21,581 bases of DNA from a virus: the IMG/VR virus record IMGVR_UViG_3300032047_001778, positions 1-21,581 of that record, one strand, 5' to 3'. Positions 15,774-21,581 of the stretch are shown here, in pieces (within the stretch, counting starts at the first letter, position 1; every line of letters begins with the position of its first letter). The position numbers and the translations under genes are program-made. The notes beneath the pieces were generated by a model. That model was not told where the DNA came from. It searched no databases and saw only the letters and a list, made by a program, of their open reading frames with translations.

Positions 15774-16483
15774 TGGGATTAAGAAAAGGCGATTTAGTTA
15801 GTCTTGTTGACCGTATTTTTGAAATAGATGCTTTCAAAAGTAAAATGGGTGATGACAAAGACATTGTTACCTTAAGTTTTTCAACTAAGAATGAAGGTAG
15901 TGCAAAGGACTTAGAAAACTTTATTGAAAAAGGTTACCCTTTTGTACTTGACGCTGATGCAACCAACGGTGAACAACGTGATGGTATGTATAAAGTGTTT
16001 GTTGAAATTGAAAGAAGCAAAGATGCTCCAACACAGATACATGAAGTTATAGACGGAGTAGCAAAGATTGCCAGTTTAGAAGGCATGAAATTTAGATATT
16101 ACAAAGGCTTTAAGAGCCACGATTGTAATGAGGCTAATTTAGCCGAGAAGGTCCCGACAGACCATGACGCATATGAAATCAAAGTTAATGAAAGTAATAT
16201 GGATAATTATAAAAACTTCTTTAGCAAGAGTTATGCTGAAGAAATTGATATTATAAACGAGAACCAATTACGTATTAAGAATACATATATGGATCCGATT
16301 TATCTCAATATAGTCGATTTCGCACCCACTGAGAAGGTAAATATCAATGAGTCATTAGATGTCAACGGCTTTGCTGAAGTCATCTACTTAACAAAGTACT
16401 TAGGTGATTATGACATTACCAAGTACGGTAAAAAACTGGTACTTGAACACAATGGGTACTCACTAATTTGTAAACGAGGATAG
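15773..16483 (+). CDS. Conserved marine T4-like phage protein, probably virion-related
   Basis: A 236-residue acidic protein with mixed alpha/beta character and no recognised enzyme motif. AGAAGGAG at 15758-15765 is a strong ribosome site, and the ATG overlaps the previous TAA. Two similar-looking halves may exist (a VFVEIERS strand near residue 80 and a YEIKVNESNMDNYKNFFS segment near 140, each followed by helix then strand), which could mean an internal duplication of a small ferredoxin-like fold; this is only an impression. It is always likely to be co-expressed with the 15231 gene and precedes the endolysin. I cannot name its T4 counterpart. Confidence 0.55.
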   Translation: MGLRKGDLVSLVDRIFEIDAFKSKMGDDKDIVTLSFSTKNEGSAKDLENFIEKGYPFVLDADATNGEQRDGMYKVFVEIERSKDAPTQIHEVIDGVAKIASLEGMKFRYYKGFKSHDCNEANLAEKVPTDHDAYEIKVNESNMDNYKNFFSKSYAEEIDIINENQLRIKNTYMDPIYLNIVDFAPTEKVNINESLDVNGFAEVIYLTKYLGDYDITKYGKKLVLEHNGYSLICKRG

Positions 16484-16489
16484 AACCAA

Positions 16490-17017
16490 ATGGCAAAAGA
16501 TAATTTTAGAAAGTGTTTAGAAGTTATTCTACATCACGAAGGCGGGTACGTAGATCACCCTAAAGATCCAGGTGGCGCAACGAACTTAGGCGTTACCAAA
16601 CAAACTTACGAAGACTGGATGGGCAAAGTAGTTACTAAAGATAGAATCAAAGAACTAACTATCGACGATGTAACACCTATCTATAAAAAGAATTACTGGA
16701 CTGCAATTATGGCAGAAGATATTCCAGCAGGTTTAGACTTATGTGTATTCGACATGTGTGTAAACGGTGGACGTCACAGAGCAACAAAAATGTTACAACA
16801 ATTAGTTGGAGCAACAGTTGACGGTTGGATTGGTCCAAACACTATTGCTAAGACTCAAGCATTCTGTGAAGCGAAAGGTGTTACTGCCGCTATTGAAGGA
16901 TACCAACAAATTAGACAAGACTTTTACGAGTCATTAAAAACTTTTGAAACGTTTGGTAGAGGATGGACACGCAGAGTAAACGAGACCAAAGAGACAGCGA
17001 TATCAATAGCCAAGTAA
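16490..17017 (+). CDS. GH108-type endolysin (N-acetylmuramidase)
   Basis: A 175-residue peptidoglycan hydrolase of the glycosyl hydrolase 108 / PG_binding_3 architecture. The catalytic Glu17 is in HHEGGYVDHPKDPGGATNLG, the family hallmark. The C-terminal half has VGATVDGWIGPNT and a helical region that fit the peptidoglycan-binding domain. It cleaves the glycan backbone of the cell wall to end infection. No signal peptide or anchor is visible, so a holin should be needed to let it reach the wall; a holin candidate is at 19153. GAGGA upstream of the ATG is the ribosome site. A small out-of-frame gene starts inside its 3' end (16963). Confidence 0.88.
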   Translation: MAKDNFRKCLEVILHHEGGYVDHPKDPGGATNLGVTKQTYEDWMGKVVTKDRIKELTIDDVTPIYKKNYWTAIMAEDIPAGLDLCVFDMCVNGGRHRATKMLQQLVGATVDGWIGPNTIAKTQAFCEAKGVTAAIEGYQQIRQDFYESLKTFETFGRGWTRRVNETKETAISIAK

Positions 17018-17124
17018 GTTGTAAAAACTGCGGCCACGAATATCACGAAGGTTCACTATACAAAGAATTTGCAGACGGCGACGGTAAGATGATTACGATT
17101 GAAGTTTGCAAACAAGGAAGATGA
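16963..17124 (+). CDS. Small Cys/His (zinc-ribbon-like) protein
   Basis: A 53-residue reading frame that starts inside the endolysin gene in another frame and fills the gap to the ACP-like gene. It contains SCKNCGHEYHEG (Cys20, Cys23, His25, His28) and a late Cys49, a possible metal site. Its TGA (17122-17124) overlaps an ATG at 17121, as expected for a real gene in this packed operon. The start is uncertain: GGTAGAGG directly abuts the ATG, which is too close for a good ribosome site. Function unknown. The lysis-operon setting suggests a late product. Codon conservation in relatives would decide whether it is real. Confidence 0.45.
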   Translation: MDTQSKRDQRDSDINSQVSCKNCGHEYHEGSLYKEFADGDGKMITIEVCKQGR

Positions 17125-17339
17125 TGGAAAAAGTAGTCAAAGCCATAGCAGAACATTTAGACGTTGACGTATCTAAAGTCATACCAGAAGCATCTTTGAT
17201 AGATGACTTAGGTGCTGACGAGTTTGATATTATTGAGTTAGCAGTTGCGATACAAGAAGCAACAGGCAAAACCATTTCAAGTGAAGACGAAGCCAACGTA
17301 AAAACAGTTGGCGACTTTATTAAACTGGTAGAAGCATAA
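17124..17339 (+). CDS. Acyl-carrier-protein-like protein lacking the phosphopantetheine Ser
   Basis: About 71 residues with clear ACP architecture: an N-terminal helix (EKVVKAIAEHLDVD), the DDLGAD turn, a recognition helix (EFDIIELAVAIQEATG) and the closing VGDFIKLVEA helix. Normal ACPs have D-S-L here, with the Ser carrying 4'-phosphopantetheine. This protein has D-E-F, so the Ser is replaced by Glu (GAC GAG TTT in the DNA). It therefore cannot carry acyl groups in the usual way. It might bind fatty-acid-synthesis enzymes or holo-ACP synthase as a decoy, or serve a different role. AAGGA at 17114-17118 favours the second of two adjacent ATGs. It lies between the endolysin and the spanin-like genes and overlaps the next ATG by TAATG. 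Confidence 0.72.
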   Translation: MEKVVKAIAEHLDVDVSKVIPEASLIDDLGADEFDIIELAVAIQEATGKTISSEDEANVKTVGDFIKLVEA

Positions 17340-17827
17340 TGTTTGGATCAATTAAAATAGCAATGGTTTTAATTATGTTGGCAGGTGCTGGCGGAGGCTT
17401 TGTATATGTTAAGAATATAAAAGCAGACTTGGCTACATCAGAAGCAAACAATCTAAAGTTAGAACAAAGTGTTGCAAGTCAAAAGGCTGTGATAGAACAA
17501 CAGGCTAATGACTTTAAAAAAATCCTCGAAATAAACAAAGATCTTGAAAAAACAAATAAAACGCTTGCCGCAGAGTTTGCCGCTTTGGACAAACGTTTTA
17601 ATAAAATTAATGGTCGTGGTGAAGTAAGAGACTTAGGTGATCTTGCTGTAAAAAGATCAGAGTCAGTAGAACGTGTTGTAAACAATGCTACCAAGAAAGC
17701 AATGAGATGTGTAGAAATTGCTATGGGAGCAGAACTAACAGAGAAGGAAATTAATGCTACACTGAAATCAGAAATCAATTCTGAATGTCCGAGTATAGCA
17801 AATCCAAATTATGTACCGTATAAGTAA
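17339..17827 (+). CDS. Inner-membrane spanin-like protein (Rz type)
   Basis: A 162-residue protein with one N-terminal membrane segment (about residues 5-24, IKIAMVLIMLAGAGGGFVYV), then a long helical, coiled-coil-prone region (about 25-95) and a periplasmic C-terminal part with two Cys residues. This is the build of an i-spanin such as lambda Rz, which links to an outer-membrane lipoprotein and fuses the two membranes at the end of lysis. Its last 17 bases overlap the start of a lipoprotein gene in another frame, as in many Rz/Rz1 pairs. Identification rests on topology and context, since spanins diverge quickly. Confidence 0.65.
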   Translation: MFGSIKIAMVLIMLAGAGGGFVYVKNIKADLATSEANNLKLEQSVASQKAVIEQQANDFKKILEINKDLEKTNKTLAAEFAALDKRFNKINGRGEVRDLGDLAVKRSESVERVVNNATKKAMRCVEIAMGAELTEKEINATLKSEINSECPSIANPNYVPYK

Positions 17828-18179
17828 CATATTAATTATTGCCTTACTTGCTGTTGCAGTGAGTGGGTGTTCAACTGTGAGAGAACTACAAATCTTTGAA
17901 CAAGAAGTTCCAAGAGAGAAGTTAAACTTATCACATCCTGAAGCAGTTAAGATGGAGCCTTTACAATGGGTAATCATCACAAGCGAAAACGCAGAAGAAG
18001 TATTTGCTAAACTAAAAGAACAAGGTAAAGATCCTGTACTGTTTGGTTTAAGCGATAAAGACTACGAATTCCTTTCTAAAAACTTTGCACAGATCCGTGC
18101 ATACATGATCAAGCAACGTCAAGTAATTGATCAATACAAAGAATATTACGAATCCGAAGACGAAAAGACTGAAAAGTAA
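17811..18179 (+). CDS. Lipoprotein, probable outer-membrane spanin partner
   Basis: A 122-residue protein with a lipoprotein signal: MYRISNILIIALLAVAVSGC, Cys20 being the lipidated residue. The mature part is helical and charged (ENAEEVFAKLKEQGKDPVLF, then MIKQRQVIDQYKEYYESEDE). It is larger than lambda Rz1 and lacks its proline-rich stretch, so it is not a textbook o-spanin, but its position overlapping the i-spanin-like gene argues for that role. No good ribosome site lies before the ATG, suggesting translational coupling. A second lipoprotein gene follows at 18185; which of the two pairs with the membrane protein is open. Confidence 0.6.
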   Translation: MYRISNILIIALLAVAVSGCSTVRELQIFEQEVPREKLNLSHPEAVKMEPLQWVIITSENAEEVFAKLKEQGKDPVLFGLSDKDYEFLSKNFAQIRAYMIKQRQVIDQYKEYYESEDEKTEK

Positions 18180-18184
18180 AAACA

Positions 18185-18352
18185 GTGAGACATATATTGA
18201 TCCTGTTGGTGCTGTTCGTATTGGCTTCCTGCACGAAAACAACCTGTAATTTAAAACCTGGTATTGAAATAGATACTGAAAGCATAGAGAAGATAGAGGA
18301 TCTAAGAGATCCTAATATAACACCTAAGGGCGAAGTCGCCTGTACTTTCTAA
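18185..18352 (+). CDS. Tiny lipoprotein, possible second o-spanin
   Basis: A 55-residue reading frame from GTG 18185. It has a textbook lipobox: MRHILILLVLFVLASC, with Cys16 lipidated. The mature part of about 40 residues has two more Cys. Size and topology fit Rz1-like o-spanins. The ribosome site is weak, and GTG is the only reasonable start. It begins five bases after the preceding lipoprotein gene, and its TAA overlaps the stop of the convergent iscU gene within the sequence CTAA. No homologue is recognised. Possible alternatives are a toxin-like entry-exclusion lipoprotein or a superinfection-exclusion factor. Confidence 0.6.
   Translation: MRHILILLVLFVLASCTKTTCNLKPGIEIDTESIEKIEDLRDPNITPKGEVACTF
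18329..18340 (+). terminator. Possible GC-rich hairpin at the operon end
   Basis: GGCG-AAGT-CGCC forms a tight 4-bp GC stem with a four-base loop, followed by T-rich sequence (TGTACTTTCT). It lies inside the last codons of the lipoprotein gene, between two convergent genes, where a terminator is expected. The stem is short, so this is tentative. Confidence 0.25.
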
Positions 18353-18768
18353 ATACTGTTGTGTTTACGATGTTTTGTCTTGTCTGCCCAATCCTGGATA
18401 GCACGTTGTATGGCTTCTTCAGCCAATACAGAACAGTGTATCTTTATAGGCGGTAAGTCTAAGAAATCAGCGATTTCTTTATTGCTTATTTTTACTGCTT
18501 CGTCAAGTGTCTTACCTTTCAAGAACTCTACAAAAGTTGTTGAACTTGCAATAGCACTACCGCAACCATATGTTTTGAATTTTACATCAACAATGCGATC
18601 GTTATCATCTAATTTTAGATCCAACTTCATAACGTCACCACAAGCAGGTGCTCCGACCATGCCTGTTGCAACCATTGGATCATTAGGATCAAAGCGACCC
18701 ACACCGTGTGCTTCTGGGTGAGCAAGAACAGAATTGAATCTGTCTACTACTTCTTTTGAATATGCCAT
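18349..18768 (-). CDS. iscU: IscU-type iron-sulfur cluster scaffold
   Basis: A 139-residue protein, full length for IscU. All ligands are present: Cys43 and Asp45 in GAPACGDVMKL, Cys69 in YGCGSAIASS, His111 and Cys112 in KIHCSVLAEEA. The LPPIK motif (105-109) that binds the HscA chaperone in bacterial IscU is kept. IscU is the scaffold on which IscS and partners assemble Fe-S clusters. It is on the minus strand with its own late-type box (18802-18809). Only an insertion near residues 14-24 (an extra LAHPEAHGV segment) differs from the usual N-terminus. It could use host IscS and HscAB to support phage or host Fe-S proteins; the phage's own ferredoxin at 11679 is an obvious client. Confidence 0.9.
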   Translation of the reverse strand: MAYSKEVVDRFNSVLAHPEAHGVGRFDPNDPMVATGMVGAPACGDVMKLDLKLDDNDRIVDVKFKTYGCGSAIASSTTFVEFLKGKTLDEAVKISNKEIADFLDLPPIKIHCSVLAEEAIQRAIQDWADKTKHRKHNSI

Positions 18769-18801
18769 AATGTAATGAAAATTTATAGTGTACTATACAA
18801 C

Positions 18802-18809
18802 TATTTATA
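18802..18809 (-). promoter_or_regulatory. T4-type late promoter for iscU (TATAAATA)
   Basis: On the minus strand this reads TATAAATA, the exact T4 late consensus, 33 bases upstream of the iscU start codon. It is the only box here with the T4 first base; the plus-strand boxes have G. Confidence 0.65.
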
Positions 18810-18839
18810 TAGTATGTCAACTTATTTTGGCGAAATGTC

Positions 18840-18847
18840 GATAAATA
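18840..18847 (+). promoter_or_regulatory. T4-type late promoter (GATAAATA)
   Basis: GATAAATA 24 bases before the ATG at 18872, with AGAGGG at 18860-18865 as ribosome site in the predicted leader. It sits back to back with the iscU box, about 30 bases apart. Confidence 0.7.
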
Positions 18848-18871
18848 CTAATATAATAAAGAGGGAAACTT

Positions 18872-19153
18872 ATGTGGGAAATGATTGAAAGAATGGCGAG
18901 CGATCGCTTGTGGATATACACAGCATTAGTTGGTTCGCTATTTGGTTTAGCGTTTTCAACATATTTTAAGAGTACAAGAATAGGACTATGGTTATATAGT
19001 TGGTTCGACAGAATAGCAGATTATCTTGTTGAACGTTGGGGCTGGACTTGGTTACAACAACCAGATGATGCTTGGAGACAAAAGTATCCATACGTTACAA
19101 AGAAAATAGACGAACTTGAAAAACGTCTTAAGAAATTAGAGGGTAAAAAATAA
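18872..19153 (+). CDS. Small membrane protein of unknown function
   Basis: A 93-residue protein with one hydrophobic segment (about residues 13-31, LWIYTALVGSLFGLAFSTY), an amphipathic Trp-rich middle (WLYSWFDRIADYLVERWGWTWL) and a basic, helical, coiled-coil-like C-terminus (KKIDELEKRLKKLEGKK). It is driven by the late box at 18840 and overlaps the holin-like gene by TAATG. This pairing suggests a lysis role, for example an antiholin or a second holin component, but there is no sequence proof. The strong ribosome site AGAGGG supports the start. Confidence 0.55.
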   Translation: MWEMIERMASDRLWIYTALVGSLFGLAFSTYFKSTRIGLWLYSWFDRIADYLVERWGWTWLQQPDDAWRQKYPYVTKKIDELEKRLKKLEGKK

Positions 19154-19452
19154 TGAGTGATCCAATTAAAAAGAGCGTACAGATTGATTTAGAAGTAGAC
19201 ACTTCAACAACTGATAGTTCTTCAAATCCTTACCAAGGACTTATCCATTTAGCAAAGGCAGTTGATGCTTGGAGAATTTTTCCAAGATTATTCTTAACTG
19301 TTTATATTGTATTGTTATACAAATGTGTTATTTGGTACATGAACTTACCTGCACCTACAATGGAACAATCAGGTTTGATTAGTATTGTAGTTGGTGCTGG
19401 TGCGGCATGGTTTGGTCTTTATACAGGTACATCTAAAAAGTCAGACAAATAG
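19153..19452 (+). CDS. Putative holin
   Basis: A 99-residue protein with a charged N-terminus, two hydrophobic segments (about residues 44-64, PRLFLTVYIVLLYKCVIWYM, and 73-91, SGLISIVVGAGAAWFGLYTG) and a short basic tail (SKKSDK). Size, topology and the DAWRIFPRLF...Gly/Ala-rich second helix resemble holin-like proteins of marine T4-type phages. Holins form membrane holes that release the endolysin. It lies about 2.1 kb from the endolysin gene and under a separate late promoter. The ATG overlaps the previous stop (TAATG). A non-lytic small membrane protein cannot be excluded. Confidence 0.55.
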   Translation: MSDPIKKSVQIDLEVDTSTTDSSSNPYQGLIHLAKAVDAWRIFPRLFLTVYIVLLYKCVIWYMNLPAPTMEQSGLISIVVGAGAAWFGLYTGTSKKSDK

Positions 19453-19464
19453 ATCAGATACTTC

Positions 19465-19493
19465 TTGACAAACGTCTAAAATAAGTATATAAT
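19465..19493 (+). promoter_or_regulatory. Consensus sigma70 promoter, predicted leaderless
   Basis: Perfect TTGACA (19465-19470), a 17-bp spacer and perfect TATAAT (19488-19493), then six bases and the ATG at 19500. TTGACAAACGTC matches the promoter at 10308 over 12 bases. No ribosome site precedes the ATG. Confidence 0.8.
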
Positions 19494-19499
19494 ACTACT

Positions 19500-20324
19500 A
19501 TGGATTATTATGACAAATTAGGCGTAAGTCGAGATGCCTCAGACAGAGAAATCAAAACTGCATTTCGCAGATTGGCGGCTAAACATCATCCTGACAAGGG
19601 TGGTGATCATAAGTACTTCACCGAATTAAATGAAGCCTACCAAGCATTAAGTGATCCACAAAAGAAAGCAATGTACGATCAATACGGAACTATTGATCCA
19701 CAACAACAAAATCCATTTCAACAAGGCGGTTTTACCTTTGATGGGAATAACATGGAAGACTTGTTTGGCGCAGTTTTTGGTAGAGGCTTTCAACAACAAC
19801 AACGTAGACCACAACGTAATTCAAATATAACTATTGCATGTGATATTACACTGGCAGAAGTGTACACAGGTAAAGGTGTACTTGCTACATTTAGAACACG
19901 CACAGGTAGAGAACAAACAGTTAATATTGATATTCCAAAAGGTTCAAGACACGGAGATACAATCCAATATAATGGTTTAGGTGATGATAGTATAGCACAA
20001 TTACCTAAGGGAGATCTGCTTGTAAAAGTTCGTATAATGCGTGATCCAAAGTTTGAAATAAATGGATTTGACTTGCATACACAAACAGAAATTAATGTGT
20101 TCGATTTAATATTAGGTACTGCCACAAATCTAAGTTTACCCAACGGGCGAACTATAAGTATTAATGTACCAGCAGGCACACAACCAGGCACAACATTAAG
20201 CATACACGGACAAGGTCTTCCCAACTATAACACAGGTCAATCAGGAAACGTATATCTAAATATAAAAGGTACAGTTCCTACAAACTTAACGGATGAACAA
20301 AAAGAAATATTAAGGAAGTTATGA
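19500..20324 (+). CDS. dnaJ: DnaJ-family co-chaperone without zinc finger (CbpA-like)
   Basis: A 274-residue protein. Residues 1-63 are a full J domain with the HPD motif at 30-32, needed to stimulate Hsp70 ATPase. A Gly/Phe/Gln linker follows (about 64-107), then C-terminal substrate-binding domains (about 108-270). The Cys-rich zinc-binding region of classical DnaJ is missing, as in CbpA or type II J proteins. It should work with host DnaK. The start lies directly after a leaderless-type promoter. The ATG of the deformylase overlaps its stop (ATGA). With GroES, parvulin, deformylase and ClpA it belongs to a phage-encoded protein-handling set. Confidence 0.87.
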   Translation: MDYYDKLGVSRDASDREIKTAFRRLAAKHHPDKGGDHKYFTELNEAYQALSDPQKKAMYDQYGTIDPQQQNPFQQGGFTFDGNNMEDLFGAVFGRGFQQQQRRPQRNSNITIACDITLAEVYTGKGVLATFRTRTGREQTVNIDIPKGSRHGDTIQYNGLGDDSIAQLPKGDLLVKVRIMRDPKFEINGFDLHTQTEINVFDLILGTATNLSLPNGRTISINVPAGTQPGTTLSIHGQGLPNYNTGQSGNVYLNIKGTVPTNLTDEQKEILRKL

Positions 20325-20845
20325 AACTAAAATTAGTACTACACCCGAACGAATGGTTAGAGAAGAAAGTCAAACCTTTTGATTTCAATACACTTGACGC
20401 AAAAGATATCGAAAAGCAAATGATTGATATTATGGAAAAGAATGCAGGTGTAGGTCTTAGTGCAAATCAAGTAGGACTTGACGGACAAATATTTATTTTG
20501 AAGCCACATGAAATGGAAGGCTATGATAAATCGTTTGCTATCATCAATCCAGAGATTATTAAGATTGACGATAGAGTTATAGAAGGTGAAGAAGGTTGTT
20601 TAAGTTATCCTGGTTTATACTTTAAGGTTAAACGTGCAACTGCTTTGGTTGCCAAGTGTCTTGACTCTGCAGGCAAAGAGTGTACAATAGAGTTTGTAGG
20701 TTATAATGCAAGAATATTCCAACATGAATATGATCACTTACAGGGTATTAACTTTACAGATAGAGTAAGTAAACTTAGGTTGGATATGGCAAAGAAGAAA
20801 CAAAAGAAATTATTTAAAAAATATAAGGTGGACATTAAATGGTAG
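20321..20845 (+). CDS. def: Peptide deformylase
   Basis: A 174-residue metalloenzyme with all three signature motifs: GVGLSANQ (43-50), EEGCLS with Cys93, and QHEYDH with His135, Glu136 and His139. It removes the formyl group from the N-terminal Met of new proteins. Motif 1 has Ser in place of the usual first Ala (GxGxSANQ), a minor change. Deformylases are common in marine phages, where they are thought to keep up with fast phage or photosystem protein synthesis; the host here need not be photosynthetic. It is coupled to dnaJ (ATGA overlap), and its stop overlaps the start of clpA by seven bases. Confidence 0.9.
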   Translation: MKLKLVLHPNEWLEKKVKPFDFNTLDAKDIEKQMIDIMEKNAGVGLSANQVGLDGQIFILKPHEMEGYDKSFAIINPEIIKIDDRVIEGEEGCLSYPGLYFKVKRATALVAKCLDSAGKECTIEFVGYNARIFQHEYDHLQGINFTDRVSKLRLDMAKKKQKKLFKKYKVDIKW

Positions 20846-21581
20846 AACCAAGTGATGAATTACAAGCAGTATTTGACAAGTCTATTAATGATGCAAAGAA
20901 GTTAAGGCACGAGTACGTAACACTTGAGCACTTATTGTTTGCTATGCTATGCGTAGATAACTTTGTAAAGGTAGTAGAAGGTGCTGGTGCTGATCCTGAG
21001 TTCATTAAAAAGAATATTGAGCATTACTTAAAAACAGAACTTAACGAAATTAAAGTTGCTGACGATGTTAAAAAGTTTAAACCAAAGAAAACTGCAACAG
21101 TTGAAAGGGTTTTAAATAGAGCATTCACACAAGTATTGTTCAGCGGTCGTCAACACATAGAAACAACTGATGTGTTCCTAAGTATTATGGGCGAAAAGAA
21201 AAGTTGGTCATATTATCATATTCAAAAGTCAGGTCTTACAAAAGAAGGCTTTGCAGAATATTTGAACAACGAATTAGATACAATTTATGAAGATGAAGAA
21301 ATGCGTCAAGTCGCTGAAAAGGCTTTACGTGACTTTACAACTAACCTTAATAAACAAGCAGGCGATCAAAAGATTGATCCTGTAATTGGTCGTGCAGAAG
21401 AACTTGAAGGCATTGCACTTGCATTAGGTAGACGTAGTAAGAATAATGTACTACTTGTTGGTGATCCTGGTGTAGGTAAAACTGCTATTGCTGAAGGACT
21501 TGCATTTAATATTGTTAATAAAGCAGTGCCAGAGTTTTTACAAGAGTATTCAGTTTACAACTTAGACATTAGTGCTATGTT
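20839..21581 (+). CDS. clpA: ClpA-like AAA+ unfoldase (partial, runs off the window)
   Basis: The reading frame is open from ATG 20839 to the window end (247 complete codons). Residues 1-145 are a Clp N-domain (YVTLEHLLFAML is typical; this domain binds ClpS or substrates). The D1 ATPase follows, with IDPVIGRAEELEGIALALGR and Walker A GDPGVGKT (208-215). The order and wording match ClpA closely. ClpA unfolds proteins for the ClpP protease, so this may redirect host proteolysis. AGGTGG at 20826-20831 is the ribosome site. The second ATPase domain and the ClpP-binding loop lie outside the window, so it is not known whether it keeps ClpP contact. Confidence 0.88.
   Translation, partial: MVEPSDELQAVFDKSINDAKKLRHEYVTLEHLLFAMLCVDNFVKVVEGAGADPEFIKKNIEHYLKTELNEIKVADDVKKFKPKKTATVERVLNRAFTQVLFSGRQHIETTDVFLSIMGEKKSWSYYHIQKSGLTKEGFAEYLNNELDTIYEDEEMRQVAEKALRDFTTNLNKQAGDQKIDPVIGRAEELEGIALALGRRSKNNVLLVGDPGVGKTAIAEGLAFNIVNKAVPEFLQEYSVYNLDISAM

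Noticed and set aside
1-21581. tRNA genes and insertion sequences
   Set aside because: I saw no cloverleaf-like segment in the short gaps, and no transposase or terminal repeats; nearly all the sequence is occupied by the listed genes.

Overview
The window looks like part of the genome of a low-GC, T4-type marine myovirus of the pelagiphage/cyanophage kind. The evidence is a T4 gp44-like clamp-loader subunit, a phage GroES-type co-chaperonin, PhoH, ThyX, a MazG-type pyrophosphohydrolase, a 2OG-Fe(II) oxygenase, peptide deformylase, long repeat-rich virion proteins, and repeated octamers resembling the T4 late promoter (GATAAATA here, TATAAATA in T4). Genes are tightly packed, often with TAATG or ATGA overlaps. 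No photosynthesis genes appear. Together with the alphaproteobacterial look of the ferredoxin and IscU this makes a SAR11-like host plausible, but the host is an inference.

Layout. (1) 47-8238: virion proteins. These are a tail-fibre-like protein, a subtilisin-like protease with a large insertion, a short structural protein, a large Ig-like-repeat protein and another short structural protein. Four of the five have a GATAAATA late-promoter motif just upstream. (2) 8241-10300: a small protein, a DnaE-derived fragment, a charged protein, a GroES-like co-chaperonin and MazG. (3) 10343-14373: one forward run holding a TagD-like nucleotidyltransferase, gp44, a 7Fe ferredoxin, a parvulin, a 2OG-Fe(II) oxygenase, ThyX and a DUF6065-like protein. 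(4) 14367-15095, minus strand: PhoH. (5) 15231-18352: a late operon with two conserved phage proteins, a GH108 endolysin, a small Cys/His protein, an acyl-carrier-protein-like protein and a spanin-like membrane protein/lipoprotein pair, plus a second tiny lipoprotein. (6) 18349-18768, minus strand: IscU. (7) 18872-19452: two small membrane proteins, the second holin-like. (8) 19500 to the window end: DnaJ, peptide deformylase and ClpA (cut by the window edge).

Two promoter classes can be read directly. Late GATAAATA/TATAAATA boxes precede the virion, lysis and iscU genes. Three sigma70-type promoters (8440, 10308, 19465) share exactly the same geometry: TTGACA, 17 bp, a -10 hexamer, 6 bp, then the ATG. 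That places the expected transcription start on or next to the start codon, so these genes (DnaE fragment; the nucleotidyltransferase-gp44 operon; dnaJ-pdf-clpA) are predicted to make leaderless mRNAs. One late box (4338) has the same property.

Functional themes are protein quality control (GroES, parvulin, DnaJ, deformylase, ClpA), iron-sulfur biology (IscU and a 7Fe ferredoxin), nucleotide metabolism (ThyX, MazG) and lysis. The oddest single gene is an ACP-like protein in the lysis operon in which Glu replaces the Ser that normally carries phosphopantetheine.
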